Below are positions 12,801-23,976 of a DNA stretch of 64,000 nt, one piece after another (the stretch's first letter is position 1; each line of letters begins with the position of its first letter). Under the pieces are notes generated by a model that did no database searches, was not told the origin of the DNA, and saw only the letters and a list, made by a program, of their open reading frames with translations. This DNA is from Liopterus haemorrhoidalis. Its lineage: Eukaryota; Arthropoda; Insecta; Coleoptera; Dytiscidae. The stretch lies in assembly GCA_963971575.1 (NCBI GenBank), contig OZ020625.1, positions 18,196,829 through 18,260,828 on the forward strand. The letters are read 5' to 3'. A program made the translations under genes and the position numbers.

Positions 12801-15800
12801 AGGACCAAATCCTGAAATAAGTTTTTCGGTATTTGTATGGGTAATCTTCGTAAGCAAAAAGCAAGTCGATATCTTATTGGTCGTAAGAGATATTAAGGAA
12901 TCTTTGAAATCACTATTCATCCCTTTTCACCCTTTAGGGGGTAATTTTAAAAAAATGTCAAAACTATTTCGAGATATTTTAAAAAGATACCTATGTGCCA
13001 AAAAGTAATGTTGCAACTAAACGAACACAGGAAATGCGACGGGATGTATAATTCATTCCGATTGTAGATCCACCCCTTAAGGGGTTGATTAGGATAAAAT
13101 CCAAAAATTGATTTTTCGGTATTTGCATGGGTAGTTTTTGTAAGCAAAAACCATGTAGGTTCTTATTGGTCCTAAAAAATGTTAAACAATCCTTGAAATC
13201 ACATTTTACCCCTTTTTACCCTTTAGGGGATAAATTTAAAAAAATTGCTAAAACATTTCGAGATATTTAAAAAATACGCCTATGTGCCAAAAAGAAACCT
13301 TATAACTCAACAAACACAGGGAATACGACGGAATGTATAATTCACCCCAATTGTAGATTCACCGTTTAGGGGTTGATTAGGACAAAAATCCTGAAATATA
13401 TTTTTCTGTATTTGTATGGGTAATCTTTGTAAGCAAAAAGCAAGTCGATATCTTATTGGTCCTAAGAGATATTAAGGAATCCTTGAAATCACAATTCACC
13501 CCTTTTCACCCTTTAGGGGTGAAATTAAAAAAAAACTGTCAATACTATTTTGAGATATTTTAAAAAGACGTCTATGTGCCAAAAATTAATGTTGCAACTA
13601 AACGAAAAGAGGAAATACGACGGGATGTATAAATCACCTTGATTGTAGATCCATCCATTTAGGGGTTGATTAGGACCAAATCCTGAAATAAGTTTTTCGG
13701 TATTTGTATGGGTAATCTTCGTAAGCAAAAAGCAAGTCGATATCTTATTGGTCGTAAGAGATATTAAGGAATCTTTGAAATCACTATTCATCCCTTTTCA
13801 CCCTTTAGGGGGTAATTTTAAAAAAATGTCAAAACTATTTCGAGATATTTTAAAAAGATACCTATGTGCCAAAAAGTAATGTTGCAACTAAACGAACACA
13901 GGAAATGCGACGGGATGTATAATTCATTCCGATTGTAGATCCACCCCTTAAGGGGTTGATTAGGATAAAATCCAAAAATTGATTTTTCGGTATTTGCATG
14001 GGTAGTTTTTGTAAGCAAAAACCATGTAGGTATCTTATTGGTCCTAAAAAATGTTAAACAATCCTTGAAATCACATTTTACCCCTTTTTACCCTTTAGGG
14101 GATAAATTTAAAAAAATTGCTAAAACATTTCGAGATATTTAAAAAATACGCCTATGTGCCAAAAAGAAACCTTATAACTCAACAAACACAGGGAATACGA
14201 CGGAATGTATAATTCACCCCAATTGTAGATTCACCGTTTAGGGGTTGATTAGGACAAAAATCCTGAAATATATTTTTCTGTATTTGTATGGGTAATCTTT
14301 GTAAGCAAAAAGCAAGTCGATATCTTATTGGTCCTAAGAGATATTAAGGAATCCTTGAAATCACAATTCACCCCTTTTCACCCTTTAGGGGTGAAATTTA
14401 AAAAAAACTGTTAATACTATTTTGAGATATTTTAAAAAGACATCTATGTGCCAAAAATTAATGTTGCAACTAAACGAACAGAGGAAATACGACGGGATGT
14501 ATAATTCACCTTGATTGTAGATCCATCCATTTAGGGGTTGATTAGGACCAAATCCTGAAATAAGTTTTTCGGTATTTGTAAGGGTAATCTTCGTAAGCAA
14601 AAAGCAAGTCGATATCTTATTGGTCCTAAGAGATATTAAGGAATCCTTGAAATCACAATTCATCCCTTTTCACCCTTTAGGGGGTAATTTTAAAAAAATG
14701 TCAAAACTATTTCGAGATATTTTAAAAAGATACCTATGTGCCAAAAAGTAATGTTGCAACTAAACGTACACAGGAAATACGGCGGGATGTATAATTCACC
14801 CCGATTGCAGATCCACCCCTTAAGGGGTTGATTAGGACAAAATCAAAAAATTGTTTTTTCGGCATTTGGAACGGTAGTTTTTGTAAGCAAAAACCAAGTC
14901 GATGTCTTATTGGTGTTAAAAAATATTAAACAATCCTTGAAATCACATTTCATCCCTTTTCGCCCTTTAGGGTTTAAATTTAAAAAAGTTGTCAAAACTA
15001 TTTCGAGATATTTTAAAAATACGCCTATGTGCCAAAAAGAAACCTTATATCTCAATAAACACAGGGAATACGACGGGATGTATAATTCACCCCAATTGTA
15101 GATCCATCCTTTAGGGGTTGATTAGGACAAAATCCTGAAATATATTTTTCGGTATTTGTATGGGTAATCTTTGTAATCAAAAAGCAAGTCAATATCTTAT
15201 TGGTTCTAAGAGATATTAAGGAATCCTTGAAATCACAATTCACCCCTTTTCACCCTTTAGGGGTGAAATTTAAAAAAAACTGTCAATACTATTTTGAGAT
15301 ATTTTAAAAAGACATCTATGTGCCAAAAATTAATGTTGCAACTAAACGTACACAGGAAATACGGCGGGATGTATAATTCACCCCGATTGCAGATCCACCC
15401 CTTAAGGGGTTGATTAGGACAAAATCAAAAAATTGTTTTTCGGCATTTGGAACGGTAGTTTTTGTAAGCAAAAACCAAGTCGATGTCTTATTGGTGTTAA
15501 AAAATATTAAACAATCCTTGAAATCACATTTCACCCCTTTTCGCCCTTTAGGGGTTAAATTTAAAAAAGTTGTCAAAACTATTTCGAGATATTTTAAAAA
15601 GACGCCTATGTGCCAAAAAGAAACCTTATATCTCAATAAACACAGGGAATACGACGGGATGTATAATTCACCCCAATTGTAGATCCATCCTTTAGGGGTT
15701 GATTAGGACAAAATCCTGAAATATATTTTTCGGTATTTGTATGGGTAATCTTTGTAATCAAAAAGCAAGTCAATATCTTATTGGTCCTTAGAGATTTAAG

Positions 15801-17734
15801 GAAACCTTAAAATCACAATTCACCCTTTAGAGATGAAAATTTAAAAAACTATCAAAACTTTTTCGAGATATTTTAAAAAGACACCTATGTGCAAAAAAAT
15901 AATGTTGCAACTATACGAACACAGGAAATACAACGGAATATATAACTCACCCCGATTGTAGACCCACCCCTTTAGGGGTTGATTAGGACAAATTCTTGAA
16001 ATAAGTTTTTCGGTAATTGTATGGATAAACTTTGCAAGCAAACAGTAAGTCCATATCTTATTGGTCCTAAGAGATATTAAGGAATCCTTGAAATCACAAT
16101 TCATCCCTTTTCAACCCTCAGGGGTGAAATTTTAAAAAACTGTCAAACCCGTTTCGAGATATTTTAAAAAGACACCTATGTGCCAAAAAGTAATGCTGCA
16201 ACTAATGAACACAGGAAATACGACGGGATGTATAATTCACCCTGATTGTAGATCCACCCCTTTAGGGGTTGATTAGGACAAAAACCTGAAATATATTTTC
16301 GGTATTTGTATAGGTAATCTTTGTAAGCAAAAAGCAAGTCGATATCTTATTGGTTCTAAGAGATATTAAGGAATACTTGAAATCATAATTCACCCCTTTT
16401 CACCCTATAGGGGTGAAATTTTAAAACACTACCAAACCCGTTTCGAGATATTTTAAAAAGACACCTATGTGCCAAAAAGTAATGCTGCAACTAATGAACA
16501 CAGGAAATACGACGGGATGTATAATTCACCCTGATTGTAGATCCACCCCTTTAGAGGTTGATTAGGAGAAAAACCTGAAATATGTTTTTCGGTATTTGTA
16601 TAGGTAATCATTGTAAGCAAAAAGCAAGTCGATATCTTATTGGTTCTAAGAGATATTAAGGAATACTTGAAATCATAATTCACCCCTTTTCACCCTATAG
16701 GGGTGAAATTTTAAAACACTACCAAACCCGTTTCGAGATATTTTAAAAAGACACCTATGTGCCAAAAAGTAATGCTGCAACTAATGAACACAGGAAATAC
16801 GACGGGATGTATAATTCACCCTGATTGTAGATCCACCCCTTTAGAGGTTGATTAGGAGAAAAACCTGAAATATGTTTTTCGGTATTTGTATAGGTAATCA
16901 TTGTAAGCAAAAAGCAAGTCGATATCTTATTGGTTCTAAGAGATATTAAGGAATACTTGAAATCATAATTCACCCCTTTTCACCCTATAGGGGTGAAATT
17001 TTAAAACACTACCAAAACCTTTTCGAGATATTTTAAAAAGACTCCTATGTGCCAAAAAGTAATGTTGCAACGAAACGAACACAGGAATTACGACGGGATG
17101 TATAATTCACCCCGATTGTAGATCCACCCCTATAGGGGTTGATTAGGACAAAATCTTGAAATTGGTGATTCGGTATTTGTATGGGTAATCTTTGTAAGCA
17201 AAAAGCAAGTCGATATCTTATTGGTCCTAAGAGATATTAAAGAATCCTTAAAATCACAATTCACCCCTTTTCACCCTTTAGGGGTGAAATTTCAAAAAAC
17301 TGTCAATACCATTTCGAGATATTTTAAAAAGACACCTATGTGCCAAAAAGTAATCTTGCAACTAAACGAACACAGGAAATACAACGGGATGTATAATCCA
17401 CCCCGATTGTAGGTTCACCCCTTTAGGGGTTGATTAGGGCAAAATCCCGAAATTGGTTTTTCGGCATTTGTATGGGTAATACTTGTAAGCAAAAACTAAG
17501 TCGATATCCCATCGGCTCTAAGAGATATTAAGTAATTCGTGAAGTCACATTTCACCCCTTTTCATCCCTTAGGAGTGGAATTTCGAAAAATCCCTTCTTA
17601 GTGGGTGCTTACGTCATGAAGGGAATATACACTCCGAATTTCAAGTTTATAGGCCCAGGGGTTTGGGCTGGGCGGTGATGAGTGAGTCAGTCAGTCAGTC
17701 AGTCAGTCAGGACACTGCCTTTTATATATATAGA
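9822..17734 (+). mobile_element. ACTAGCTGG element carrying the satellite array
   Basis: Starts AACTAGCTGGAAACCCGTGC and CTTCGCTACGG, and ends with CCCAGGGGTTTGGGCTGGG, a (GTCA)n tract at about 17684-17709 and GCCTTTTATATATATAG. The body is almost wholly the ~290-bp tandem repeat. These ends mark a widespread invertebrate repeat type; whether it moves as a Helitron-like or another element cannot be told here. Confidence 0.5.
9990..17600. repeat. ~290-bp satellite array, about 25 monomers, with higher-order repeats
   Basis: Each monomer contains, in order, CACCCCTTTAGGGGTTGATT, TTTTTCGGTATTTGTATGGG, GATATCTTATTGGTCCTAAG, CACCCTTTAGGGGTGAAA, TTTCGAGATATTTTAAAAAG and GGGATGTATAATTCACC. The spacing of the last block is near 290 bp (for example 11294, 11584, 11874); one short unit of about 228 bp lies near 11066-11294. 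The minus strand of many monomers is open for 60-100 codons, and repeated predicted peptides are identical only because the units are. I reject these as genes. Two blocks 871 bp apart and another pair about 580 bp apart are near identical, showing trimer and dimer duplication. Confidence 0.9.
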
Positions 17735-18407
17735 TTAAGCAAAGGTATAAAAAAGAGAGCAGAGCGGCGAAATTAAATAAATTAATTCCTGTTAACACGC
17801 GCATAGTGGAGCGTACTGCAGTGAGGTTATATCGTTGTTATAGTCGAGCAAGGCGACGCGTTCAAACAATTTTGATTTCTCTGCTATCATCGTTGCTGAA
17901 ATAGTTGTTTAAAATTGATATTGAGGCATTTACAAGTAGTTCTCGTTTATAAGAGGTATTTATTGTAGGTTCCGATTGAAATTTGTCCATTTTTTACCAA
18001 TTTATGTTGATTTTTTTCCAAAATATAATCAAACGTTGAAATACTCATGCGAAAATAAGAATGAAACTTTTCTGGATGTTCGCGGAGTTGCATATAGAAA
18101 TGATGAAATTCACCATGTATATGTCTACTTTTATTTATTCTGTGAACATTGCACCTTCTAGTGTGTTTATTTTTATTTTTTAGTAAATACCAAATTTTCA
18201 GGGAAGAGTTTTATGTTAGCAAGAAATCCATTATAATTTTGTGAACTTTCTGCTCGATTTTAAACGCGTCACTATGTGTAGACACTCTTTTATAAGAGCG
18301 ACATTCTTTCGCTGTTTTACTCTCCGCTTTCATCGCTGCTTTGCTCTATGCTTCACTATGTGCTTAGCCTAAGTGAGCTGTTGTTTGTCCGAGAACGTCG
18401 CTCTCAC
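17735..18407. other. Stretch without a confirmed gene
   Basis: Lies between the satellite element and the second ACTAGCAG-type right end. GC is slightly higher than in neighbouring DNA at 17760-17870 and 18260-18420. I saw no coding signature. Confidence 0.3.
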
Positions 18408-18503
18408 TGGTGGGGAGTGACCGACCACACACCTCAAGCACCGCTAGCACCCAGGAACTTAGCGTTACCAACACACAGAAATTAGGGCTTTTATATATAT
18501 AAT
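18408..18503 (+). repeat. Second copy of the ACTAGCAG right end
   Basis: The segment CTTAGCGTTACC followed by ACACACAGAAATTAGGGCTT and TTATATATATA matches 9770-9820. The satellite element therefore lies between two direct copies of this end. Confidence 0.6.
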
Positions 18504-18854
18504 TAAAATTTTATTATTATTATTATTATTATTATATTTTAATAAATAAACTTTTTCGCGGACCGGTCAAATTTCGCTGGGGACCACGGGTTGAAGAACA
18601 CTGCTCTACATGACTTCTTTCGATAAGGGGGAAATCAGGAATTGTAAATACGAATGTTAGAACATCCAGCTTATTTACCTAATTTAACTATCTCATGCTC
18701 GATTGCATGAAAGTCAATAAAACGCCTTCAATATTATTGATAGTCTGCCGGGGCTTTAAATGATATAGGGCCATGATCATAATCTTTTACAACATCTCAG
18801 TAGCACTACTAGGACAAGTATACTAAGCGTTACTAAAAATTGATGTTCATAATA

Positions 18855-19060
18855 GAGATGGGTCGTTCATGAACGAACCGGCTCGCTGAGCCGGCTCAGT
18901 ACACTGACCGAAGTGACACGGTTCACCAAATTGAAATGAGCCGGCTCACGGCTCACTGTATAGTTTCAAGTTTCAAGGATACGATTGGTCGGGCAATTGT
19001 GAGCAGTGACCGGAGTGATCCGGCTCTGGATCGATGTCATGTTGAACTTCGCGAGAACTC
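18855..19060. repeat. Palindrome-rich dispersed repeat
   Basis: Begins AGAGATGGGTCGTTCATGAA and contains nested palindromes (GTTCATGAAC, GAGCCGGCTC) and repeated GGCTCACGGCTCAC. Resembles a transposon end by style only. Confidence 0.35.
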
Positions 19061-19214
19061 GGCTTGTAATGTATTATCATAAAGTGTATTTTGTCATTAA
19101 TTTGTAGGGCAGTTTATTTGAAACTAATAGGCTTAGTCTGTATTTTCTTACAACCATACTATATAAAAATAATAAAAATATTGCCCAAATCCCAGATGTC
19201 CGATTTATAAGGGC

Positions 19215-19656
19215 AATAAACATCGCCATAAACTTACTACGTGCTCTACGCTCTAAAAAGACTAATGCTGTTGGCAATCGAGGACACAGTAAAACAAGCG
19301 TATTTCGCACTTTTTCATAGCCGATTACGGTACGGCATATTATTATGGGGCTCAAGTCCACATATCAAACGACTTTTTATAATACAAAAAAGAGCTATAC
19401 GAATCTTAACAAAAAGCGGGCTGACAGAAGCGGGCTGACACTGCAAGCCTTTATTCAAAAAATTAAAAATATTACCATTGCCATGTCTATATATATATTA
19501 CTGCCTAATCTGCACAAAGAAACAAATTAATAAATTTTCCACTCATGCTAGCATACATTCTCATAATACGCGACACAAATACCACCTAGTTACCAAACAA
19601 GTAAGACTAGCAGGCTCCACGCACAGCCCCGACTACTGGGGACCAATATTTTATAA
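19215..19656 (+). pseudogene. LINE reverse transcriptase, 3' fragment
   Basis: Encodes the post-RT region of a jockey/CR1-type LINE: AYFALFHSRLRYGILLWG (from about 19277), then IQKRAIRIL, HNTRHKYHL and SPDYWGPIFY. Two frame changes separate the pieces (near 19430 and 19500), so it is a dead fragment. It stops abruptly at 19656, where the PIF/Harbinger element begins. The matching downstream part should lie right of 27034 but is not clearly readable there. Confidence 0.75.
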
Positions 19657-20149
19657 GGCCGGCATTACACTATAAAATATCTTTGACAAAGATCTTTTAT
19701 AAAATACTTTATAAAATATATTTTATAATCTTTCTTCTATGAATCTCAAACAGGCGTATTACACTGTTTGAAAAGTTTTATAAAATATCAATATTGGCAT
19801 CTGACACTACCGATAGAGGCGCCACTGCATTGTACATCAGGTTCAATGGTATCTTCATGTGATATTTATTGAAATTAATTTATTATTCAATATGAGGGTT
19901 GCGTTAAATGAAATTTCCGTTTTCTCAGTGCCCAAGTAACCTCTAGGGTTATAATTGAAAGTAATAAGGCTTTTTTGCCACGTTTCGGAATACGATGAAA
20001 ACTTAGGTCTCTTTCACGACCTACTTTTGCATTTCAAAGATAAACACAACAATTCACGTTGCATTTAATTTTTTCTTGCAATTTTAAAGACATTTTTTAA
20101 AACGGTCTATCTGCAAAGAACCAAAGAAAATTTTGATTCTTTTCAAGCT

Positions 20150-21013
20150 ATGGCAACTGACGCAGAAGAGGCTCTCATTAAAAAAATTGAGGATCAAACC
20201 AAGTTTATTGGCGAGTTAAAGACCAAAATACACAATACCTCGACAGCGAACTGCGTAAATTGTATCGCCAATAAAGAAAAAGTTGTTGAACTCAATAACA
20301 CCTTACAAATAAGTACTAGTGAGAAGACCAAACAGCTTTCAGAGATAAAAAAACTGAAAACCATAATCAGTACTAATAAAAGAACTTCAAAAAACAAGAC
20401 ATCATCATCTTCATCTTCACAATATATAGAAAATAAATCATCTGAACCCTCTACGAACAAACGCAAAATCTTAGTGGTCGCCGATAGTCAAGGCCGCCAC
20501 TGTGGTTCTATTCTGCATGACCTGCTTGATAAAAAAATATTTACTTCGTTTTGTCAAACTCTTCCTAACGCCCGCTTCGAAGAAATCGTCAATTCCGCCT
20601 ACAAACTAAGTCGTGATTACAACAAAAACGACTATGTAATCTTACTCGCAGGTTCAAACGACGCACTTCAGAAGAACTCCATTTCTACAGAATTGTTAAC
20701 TGATCTTCAGAGTAAAATGGATCATACAAATCTGAAAATTATAACAACACCGTTTTGGAACAACCATCATGCCTTCAATTCACTAGTAGTTCAAAACAAC
20801 TTCCACATGTATTCGGTATTTCAAAATTCAACAGTGGTAATAAATTCCTGCTCCATACTTACTCCCACCGATTTTACGAAACATGGTCTTCACCTAAACA
20901 TGACAGGGAAATCTAAACTACTACAATTCATCAAGTTTAGATTTTTACTACCTTCTTTAAAAATAAATTTCGACCAGAGAAGTCCAACGCTTTTTCGTCA
21001 ATATACCAGTTAA
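20150..21013 (+). CDS. LINE ORF1 protein with SGNH-esterase-like domain
   Basis: A 287-residue protein. The N-terminal ~95 residues are charged and coil-like, with a CVNC pair and a run of serines. From about residue 105 an SGNH hydrolase-like fold is suggested by VVADSQGR (block I), LLAGSNDAL (block III) and HGLHLN near the C-terminus (block V). Esterase-type ORF1 proteins are known in CR1-like LINEs, where they probably act as RNA- or membrane-associated partners of ORF2. No stop or frameshift. The start ATG at 20150 follows a stop-rich leader. It ends 10 bp before the ORF2 start, so ORF2 probably needs reinitiation or termination-coupled translation. Function beyond the family is inferred. 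Confidence 0.8.
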   Translation: MATDAEEALIKKIEDQTKFIGELKTKIHNTSTANCVNCIANKEKVVELNNTLQISTSEKTKQLSEIKKLKTIISTNKRTSKNKTSSSSSSQYIENKSSEPSTNKRKILVVADSQGRHCGSILHDLLDKKIFTSFCQTLPNARFEEIVNSAYKLSRDYNKNDYVILLAGSNDALQKNSISTELLTDLQSKMDHTNLKIITTPFWNNHHAFNSLVVQNNFHMYSVFQNSTVVINSCSILTPTDFTKHGLHLNMTGKSKLLQFIKFRFLLPSLKINFDQRSPTLFRQYTS

Positions 21014-21023
21014 GAATATCCAG

Positions 21024-23777
21024 ATGCTATATTTAAATATTCAGTCTATACGTAATAAAACAGAAATCATGGAAGCCTACTTAGCTGACAAATTCTTTAA
21101 TTTTATCTGTTTTACTGAACACTGGCTCAAAGAAGAAGAAGTAGAATCTTTCAGACTTCTGGATTATGAATGTTCATCCTATACTTGTCGTAAGGCAATG
21201 AATGGTGGTGGTACTATGATCCTAACCAAATCTAATTGTAACGCTATACCCTTTGCAAAAATCAACAAATTTAGCATTGAAAGTCATTGCGAAGTCAGTT
21301 CCGTGTTTATTAGTATTTATAATTTAATTATCATATGCGTATACAGATCGCCTTCCTCGGATCTGAATATTTTTACTAGTAATTTAAATAAAATACTAAA
21401 TGTGTTGGATTTTTCAAAGAATATAATAATCTGCGGCGATTTTAATGTAAATTTTAATTTCAATACGCATGATGTAACATGCATCACAGACTTATTTGGC
21501 AGTTTCAATCTAGTATCGTCAGTCAATTTTAATACGCGAGGCAATAATAGAATTGACAATATATTTCAAAATATGTATCTCGGAGAAGATAATTTGAGCA
21601 AAATATCTGGATTTTCCGATCACAATGGTATTCTAACAACTTTTCATCCGATAAATAATTGCGGAGCTTCTTCAGCTTCCTCAGTCTCTTACCATTATCG
21701 CAGAAAGATCTCTGACATCGGGATACACAATTTTTATAATAAACTTTGTAAGGTTCAATGGAACCTCTTAAATTCCACTACTAACAGTAACGATAGGTAT
21801 GATCATTTTCTGAAATTATTCCTTTCTCATTTCTCAACATCTTTCCCACTTCAGAAAATTAAAATCCGGCCAAATAGGCACAAGTCCACTCAAATAAGCT
21901 GGTTTAATGATCACCTTCGTGGCATGCGCGACTCACTCCAGGGCTTAAATCAAGTCCTCAATATGAACCCAAGTGAATTCAATAAAACCGCACGTGATAA
22001 ATATAAAACTGTTTACCGTAAAGCAATATCTGCAGCTAAGATTGAAGCCAATTCAAAATTTATTAATAATTCGAATAATATTCAGAAAGCTACATGGCAA
22101 ATTATTAATAAACGCAGAAATAATACTGAAAATCACCTTAAAGAAACCATTATTACCCCCAACCAGTTTAATGAGCACTTTACAAACATAGCCAAAGAAC
22201 TTATAAATAAAGTCCCTATATGTAACATAACACCGGATTCATTTTTGTCGAGTAACACACACAATACAATTTTTTCTTTTGAATCTGTCAGTGAAATCAC
22301 GATTAGAGATATTGTTAATTCTTTAAAGAATAGCAATACTCTTGACGTGAATGGACTGTCAGTAGAAATTCTAAAACGTGTAAAAGATCCCATCATTTCA
22401 CCTCTTACAAGGATAATAAACGCCTGCATTATGAACAACTGTTTTCCCGATGCTCTTAAAGTTGCCAAAGTTTTGCCTCTATTCAAGAAGGGTGATGTTG
22501 ATGATGTCAGCAATTACCGACCCATATCCATTTTGCCAGTGTTTTCTAAGATTTTTGAAAAGGTGCTATACAATCAAATTGTGCAATATTTTACCTGCAA
22601 TAATTTATTCTCAAACAGTCAGTATGGTTTTCGGAGTAACAGGAGTACTATAGATGCAGTTATGGAATTTGTCACGTATGTCTCGGATGCGTTGGAATCT
22701 GGGAAATACTGCCTCAGTATTTTTCTTGATTTAAGCAAGGCTTTCGACTGTATATCTCACGACATTTTGCTAAGCAAACTATCTTTTTATGGTTTCGACG
22801 ACATGAGCCGTGCCTTGCTTAAATCATATTTATCAAACCGTAAACAGCTTACCCAATTTAACAGTAGCACTTCCCAATATCTTCCATTGCATTTTGGAGT
22901 GCCTCAAGGTTCAGTTCTGGGACCGCTACTGTTTCTAATATTTGTAAACGACTTGCCTCTCTCTACAAATGCCAAAACAATACTCTACGCTGACGATACA
23001 ACAGTATTAGATTGTAAACATGATTTAGATTCTCTTGTTAAGGATAATGTCTCTCTGGTGAACAGTGTAAACTCTTGGTTTGCCTGTAATAAGCTAAGTC
23101 TAAATAAAGAAAAAACTCAGTCTCTACTGCTGAGTACCAGGAGACATAATATTGCCAATCCCCCCTCCATAAAATTTCTTGGTATCCACGTTGATCCTCA
23201 TCTTCGTTGGGATCAACACGTGCATATAATAAGCTGTAAACTACGCTCAACTGTGTATCTGATAAGGAATCTAAAGCATGAAGTCAGCTCAGATGTTGTT
23301 TTAAAAGCCTATTTTTCCCTCTTTCAGTCCCACCTAACCTATGGGTTAATAATCTGGGGACATTCACCTGCAGCAAACAGAATTTTTGCATTACAACGAA
23401 AAGTTGTAAGAATAATTGCCGGTGCTCCTTTCAGAGCGGACTGTCGAGATCTTTTTGTGAAATTCAAAATAATGTCTTTGCCTTCATTATTTATTTATCA
23501 TTGTTTATTATTTATACGCAAAAATTACACGAATTACAGTACATTTGGTGAGACACATGATCACAACACTCGCAGTAAAAATAATATCCGCGGTAAATTT
23601 TTGCGTCTAAATAAATCAAGAAATTGCTCAAATTATTTTGCTGTTAAATTATATAATCTCTTGCCTGAGGGACTCTGTACACTACCACTAGACAAATTCA
23701 AATTTAAACTTAAGAACGTACTAACAAATAATCCAATCTATGTCATTGATGAGTTTGAAAATGTCAGCTTTGATTAA
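21024..23777 (+). CDS. LINE ORF2: APE endonuclease plus reverse transcriptase
   Basis: A 917-residue protein, full length for the family. The N-terminal apurinic-type endonuclease shows LNIQSIRNK, FTEHWL, VYRSP, CGDFNVNF, IDNIF and FSDHNG in the expected order. The reverse transcriptase follows, with NYRPISILPVFSKIFEK, FLDLSKAFD (about residue 570), GVPQGSVLGPLLFLIFVNDL and the catalytic YADD at residues 655-658. The C-terminal part holds the HNTRSK motif seen in jockey/CR1 elements. No internal stop is present, so the copy could be active or recently so. It would nick target DNA and copy its own RNA there. It matches the 3' (ATT)n tail at 23864-23889. Clade within the CR1 group not resolved. 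Confidence 0.92.
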   Translation: MLYLNIQSIRNKTEIMEAYLADKFFNFICFTEHWLKEEEVESFRLLDYECSSYTCRKAMNGGGTMILTKSNCNAIPFAKINKFSIESHCEVSSVFISIYNLIIICVYRSPSSDLNIFTSNLNKILNVLDFSKNIIICGDFNVNFNFNTHDVTCITDLFGSFNLVSSVNFNTRGNNRIDNIFQNMYLGEDNLSKISGFSDHNGILTTFHPINNCGASSASSVSYHYRRKISDIGIHNFYNKLCKVQWNLLNSTTNSNDRYDHFLKLFLSHFSTSFPLQKIKIRPNRHKSTQISWFNDHLRGMRDSLQGLNQVLNMNPSEFNKTARDKYKTVYRKAISAAKIEANSKFINNSNNIQKATWQIINKRRNNTENHLKETIITPNQFNEHFTNIAKELINKVPICNITPDSFLSSNTHNTIFSFESVSEITIRDIVNSLKNSNTLDVNGLSVEILKRVKDPIISPLTRIINACIMNNCFPDALKVAKVLPLFKKGDVDDVSNYRPISILPVFSKIFEKVLYNQIVQYFTCNNLFSNSQYGFRSNRSTIDAVMEFVTYVSDALESGKYCLSIFLDLSKAFDCISHDILLSKLSFYGFDDMSRALLKSYLSNRKQLTQFNSSTSQYLPLHFGVPQGSVLGPLLFLIFVNDLPLSTNAKTILYADDTTVLDCKHDLDSLVKDNVSLVNSVNSWFACNKLSLNKEKTQSLLLSTRRHNIANPPSIKFLGIHVDPHLRWDQHVHIISCKLRSTVYLIRNLKHEVSSDVVLKAYFSLFQSHLTYGLIIWGHSPAANRIFALQRKVVRIIAGAPFRADCRDLFVKFKIMSLPSLFIYHCLLFIRKNYTNYSTFGETHDHNTRSKNNIRGKFLRLNKSRNCSNYFAVKLYNLLPEGLCTLPLDKFKFKLKNVLTNNPIYVIDEFENVSFD

Positions 23778-23976
23778 ATTTTAAATTTTATAAACATTGT
23801 ATTATTGATATTATGTATATTTGACTGACTAAAAACATTTTTTGTAATTGTAATTTGGTCAATAAATATTATTATTATTATTATTATTAAAAACTCGCTA
23901 TCAAAACAACAGTATACAAACTCGACTATCCTCCACCTGTCAGTTTCTCAAAATCTCACTAGAGGCGCTTCAGTTA

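Larger units (their letters stand above)
6313..18603. mobile_element. hAT-like ends bounding a 12.3-kb composite
   Basis: The left end CAGCGTTTCTCAACC with nearby GGACCGG pairs with the inverted right end CAGTGTTCTTCAACC with nearby GACCGG (read on minus from 18603). The 8 bp outside are CTTTACAT (6305-6312) and CTCTACAT (18604-18611), 7 of 8 identical. This fits one hAT insertion that later collected a Penelope-like element and satellite-bearing elements. The alternative is two unrelated copies of a common hAT family. Confidence 0.55.
19880..23890 (+). mobile_element. CR1-like LINE with two intact ORFs
   Basis: A two-ORF non-LTR retrotransposon inserted in the Harbinger element. ORF1 and ORF2 are uninterrupted. 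The 3' end is a short (ATT)n tract (about 23864-23889) after an AT-rich UTR, as in CR1-like elements, which often end in microsatellite rather than poly-A. About 270 bp before ORF1 are non-coding and probably the 5' UTR; the exact 5' end and target duplication could not be fixed. Orientation is the same as the transposase gene. Confidence 0.8.

Noticed and set aside
11128..17412. Many 60-106-codon open frames on both strands (recurrent MNCDFKDSLISL and MVLRDIKESLKS peptides)
   Set aside because: They recur with the ~290-bp satellite period and are open on both strands because the monomer has few stops; identity follows the DNA duplication, not protein constraint.
22133..22513. 126-codon minus-strand frame inside LINE ORF2
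   Set aside because: Antisense shadow of a well-supported reverse transcriptase.
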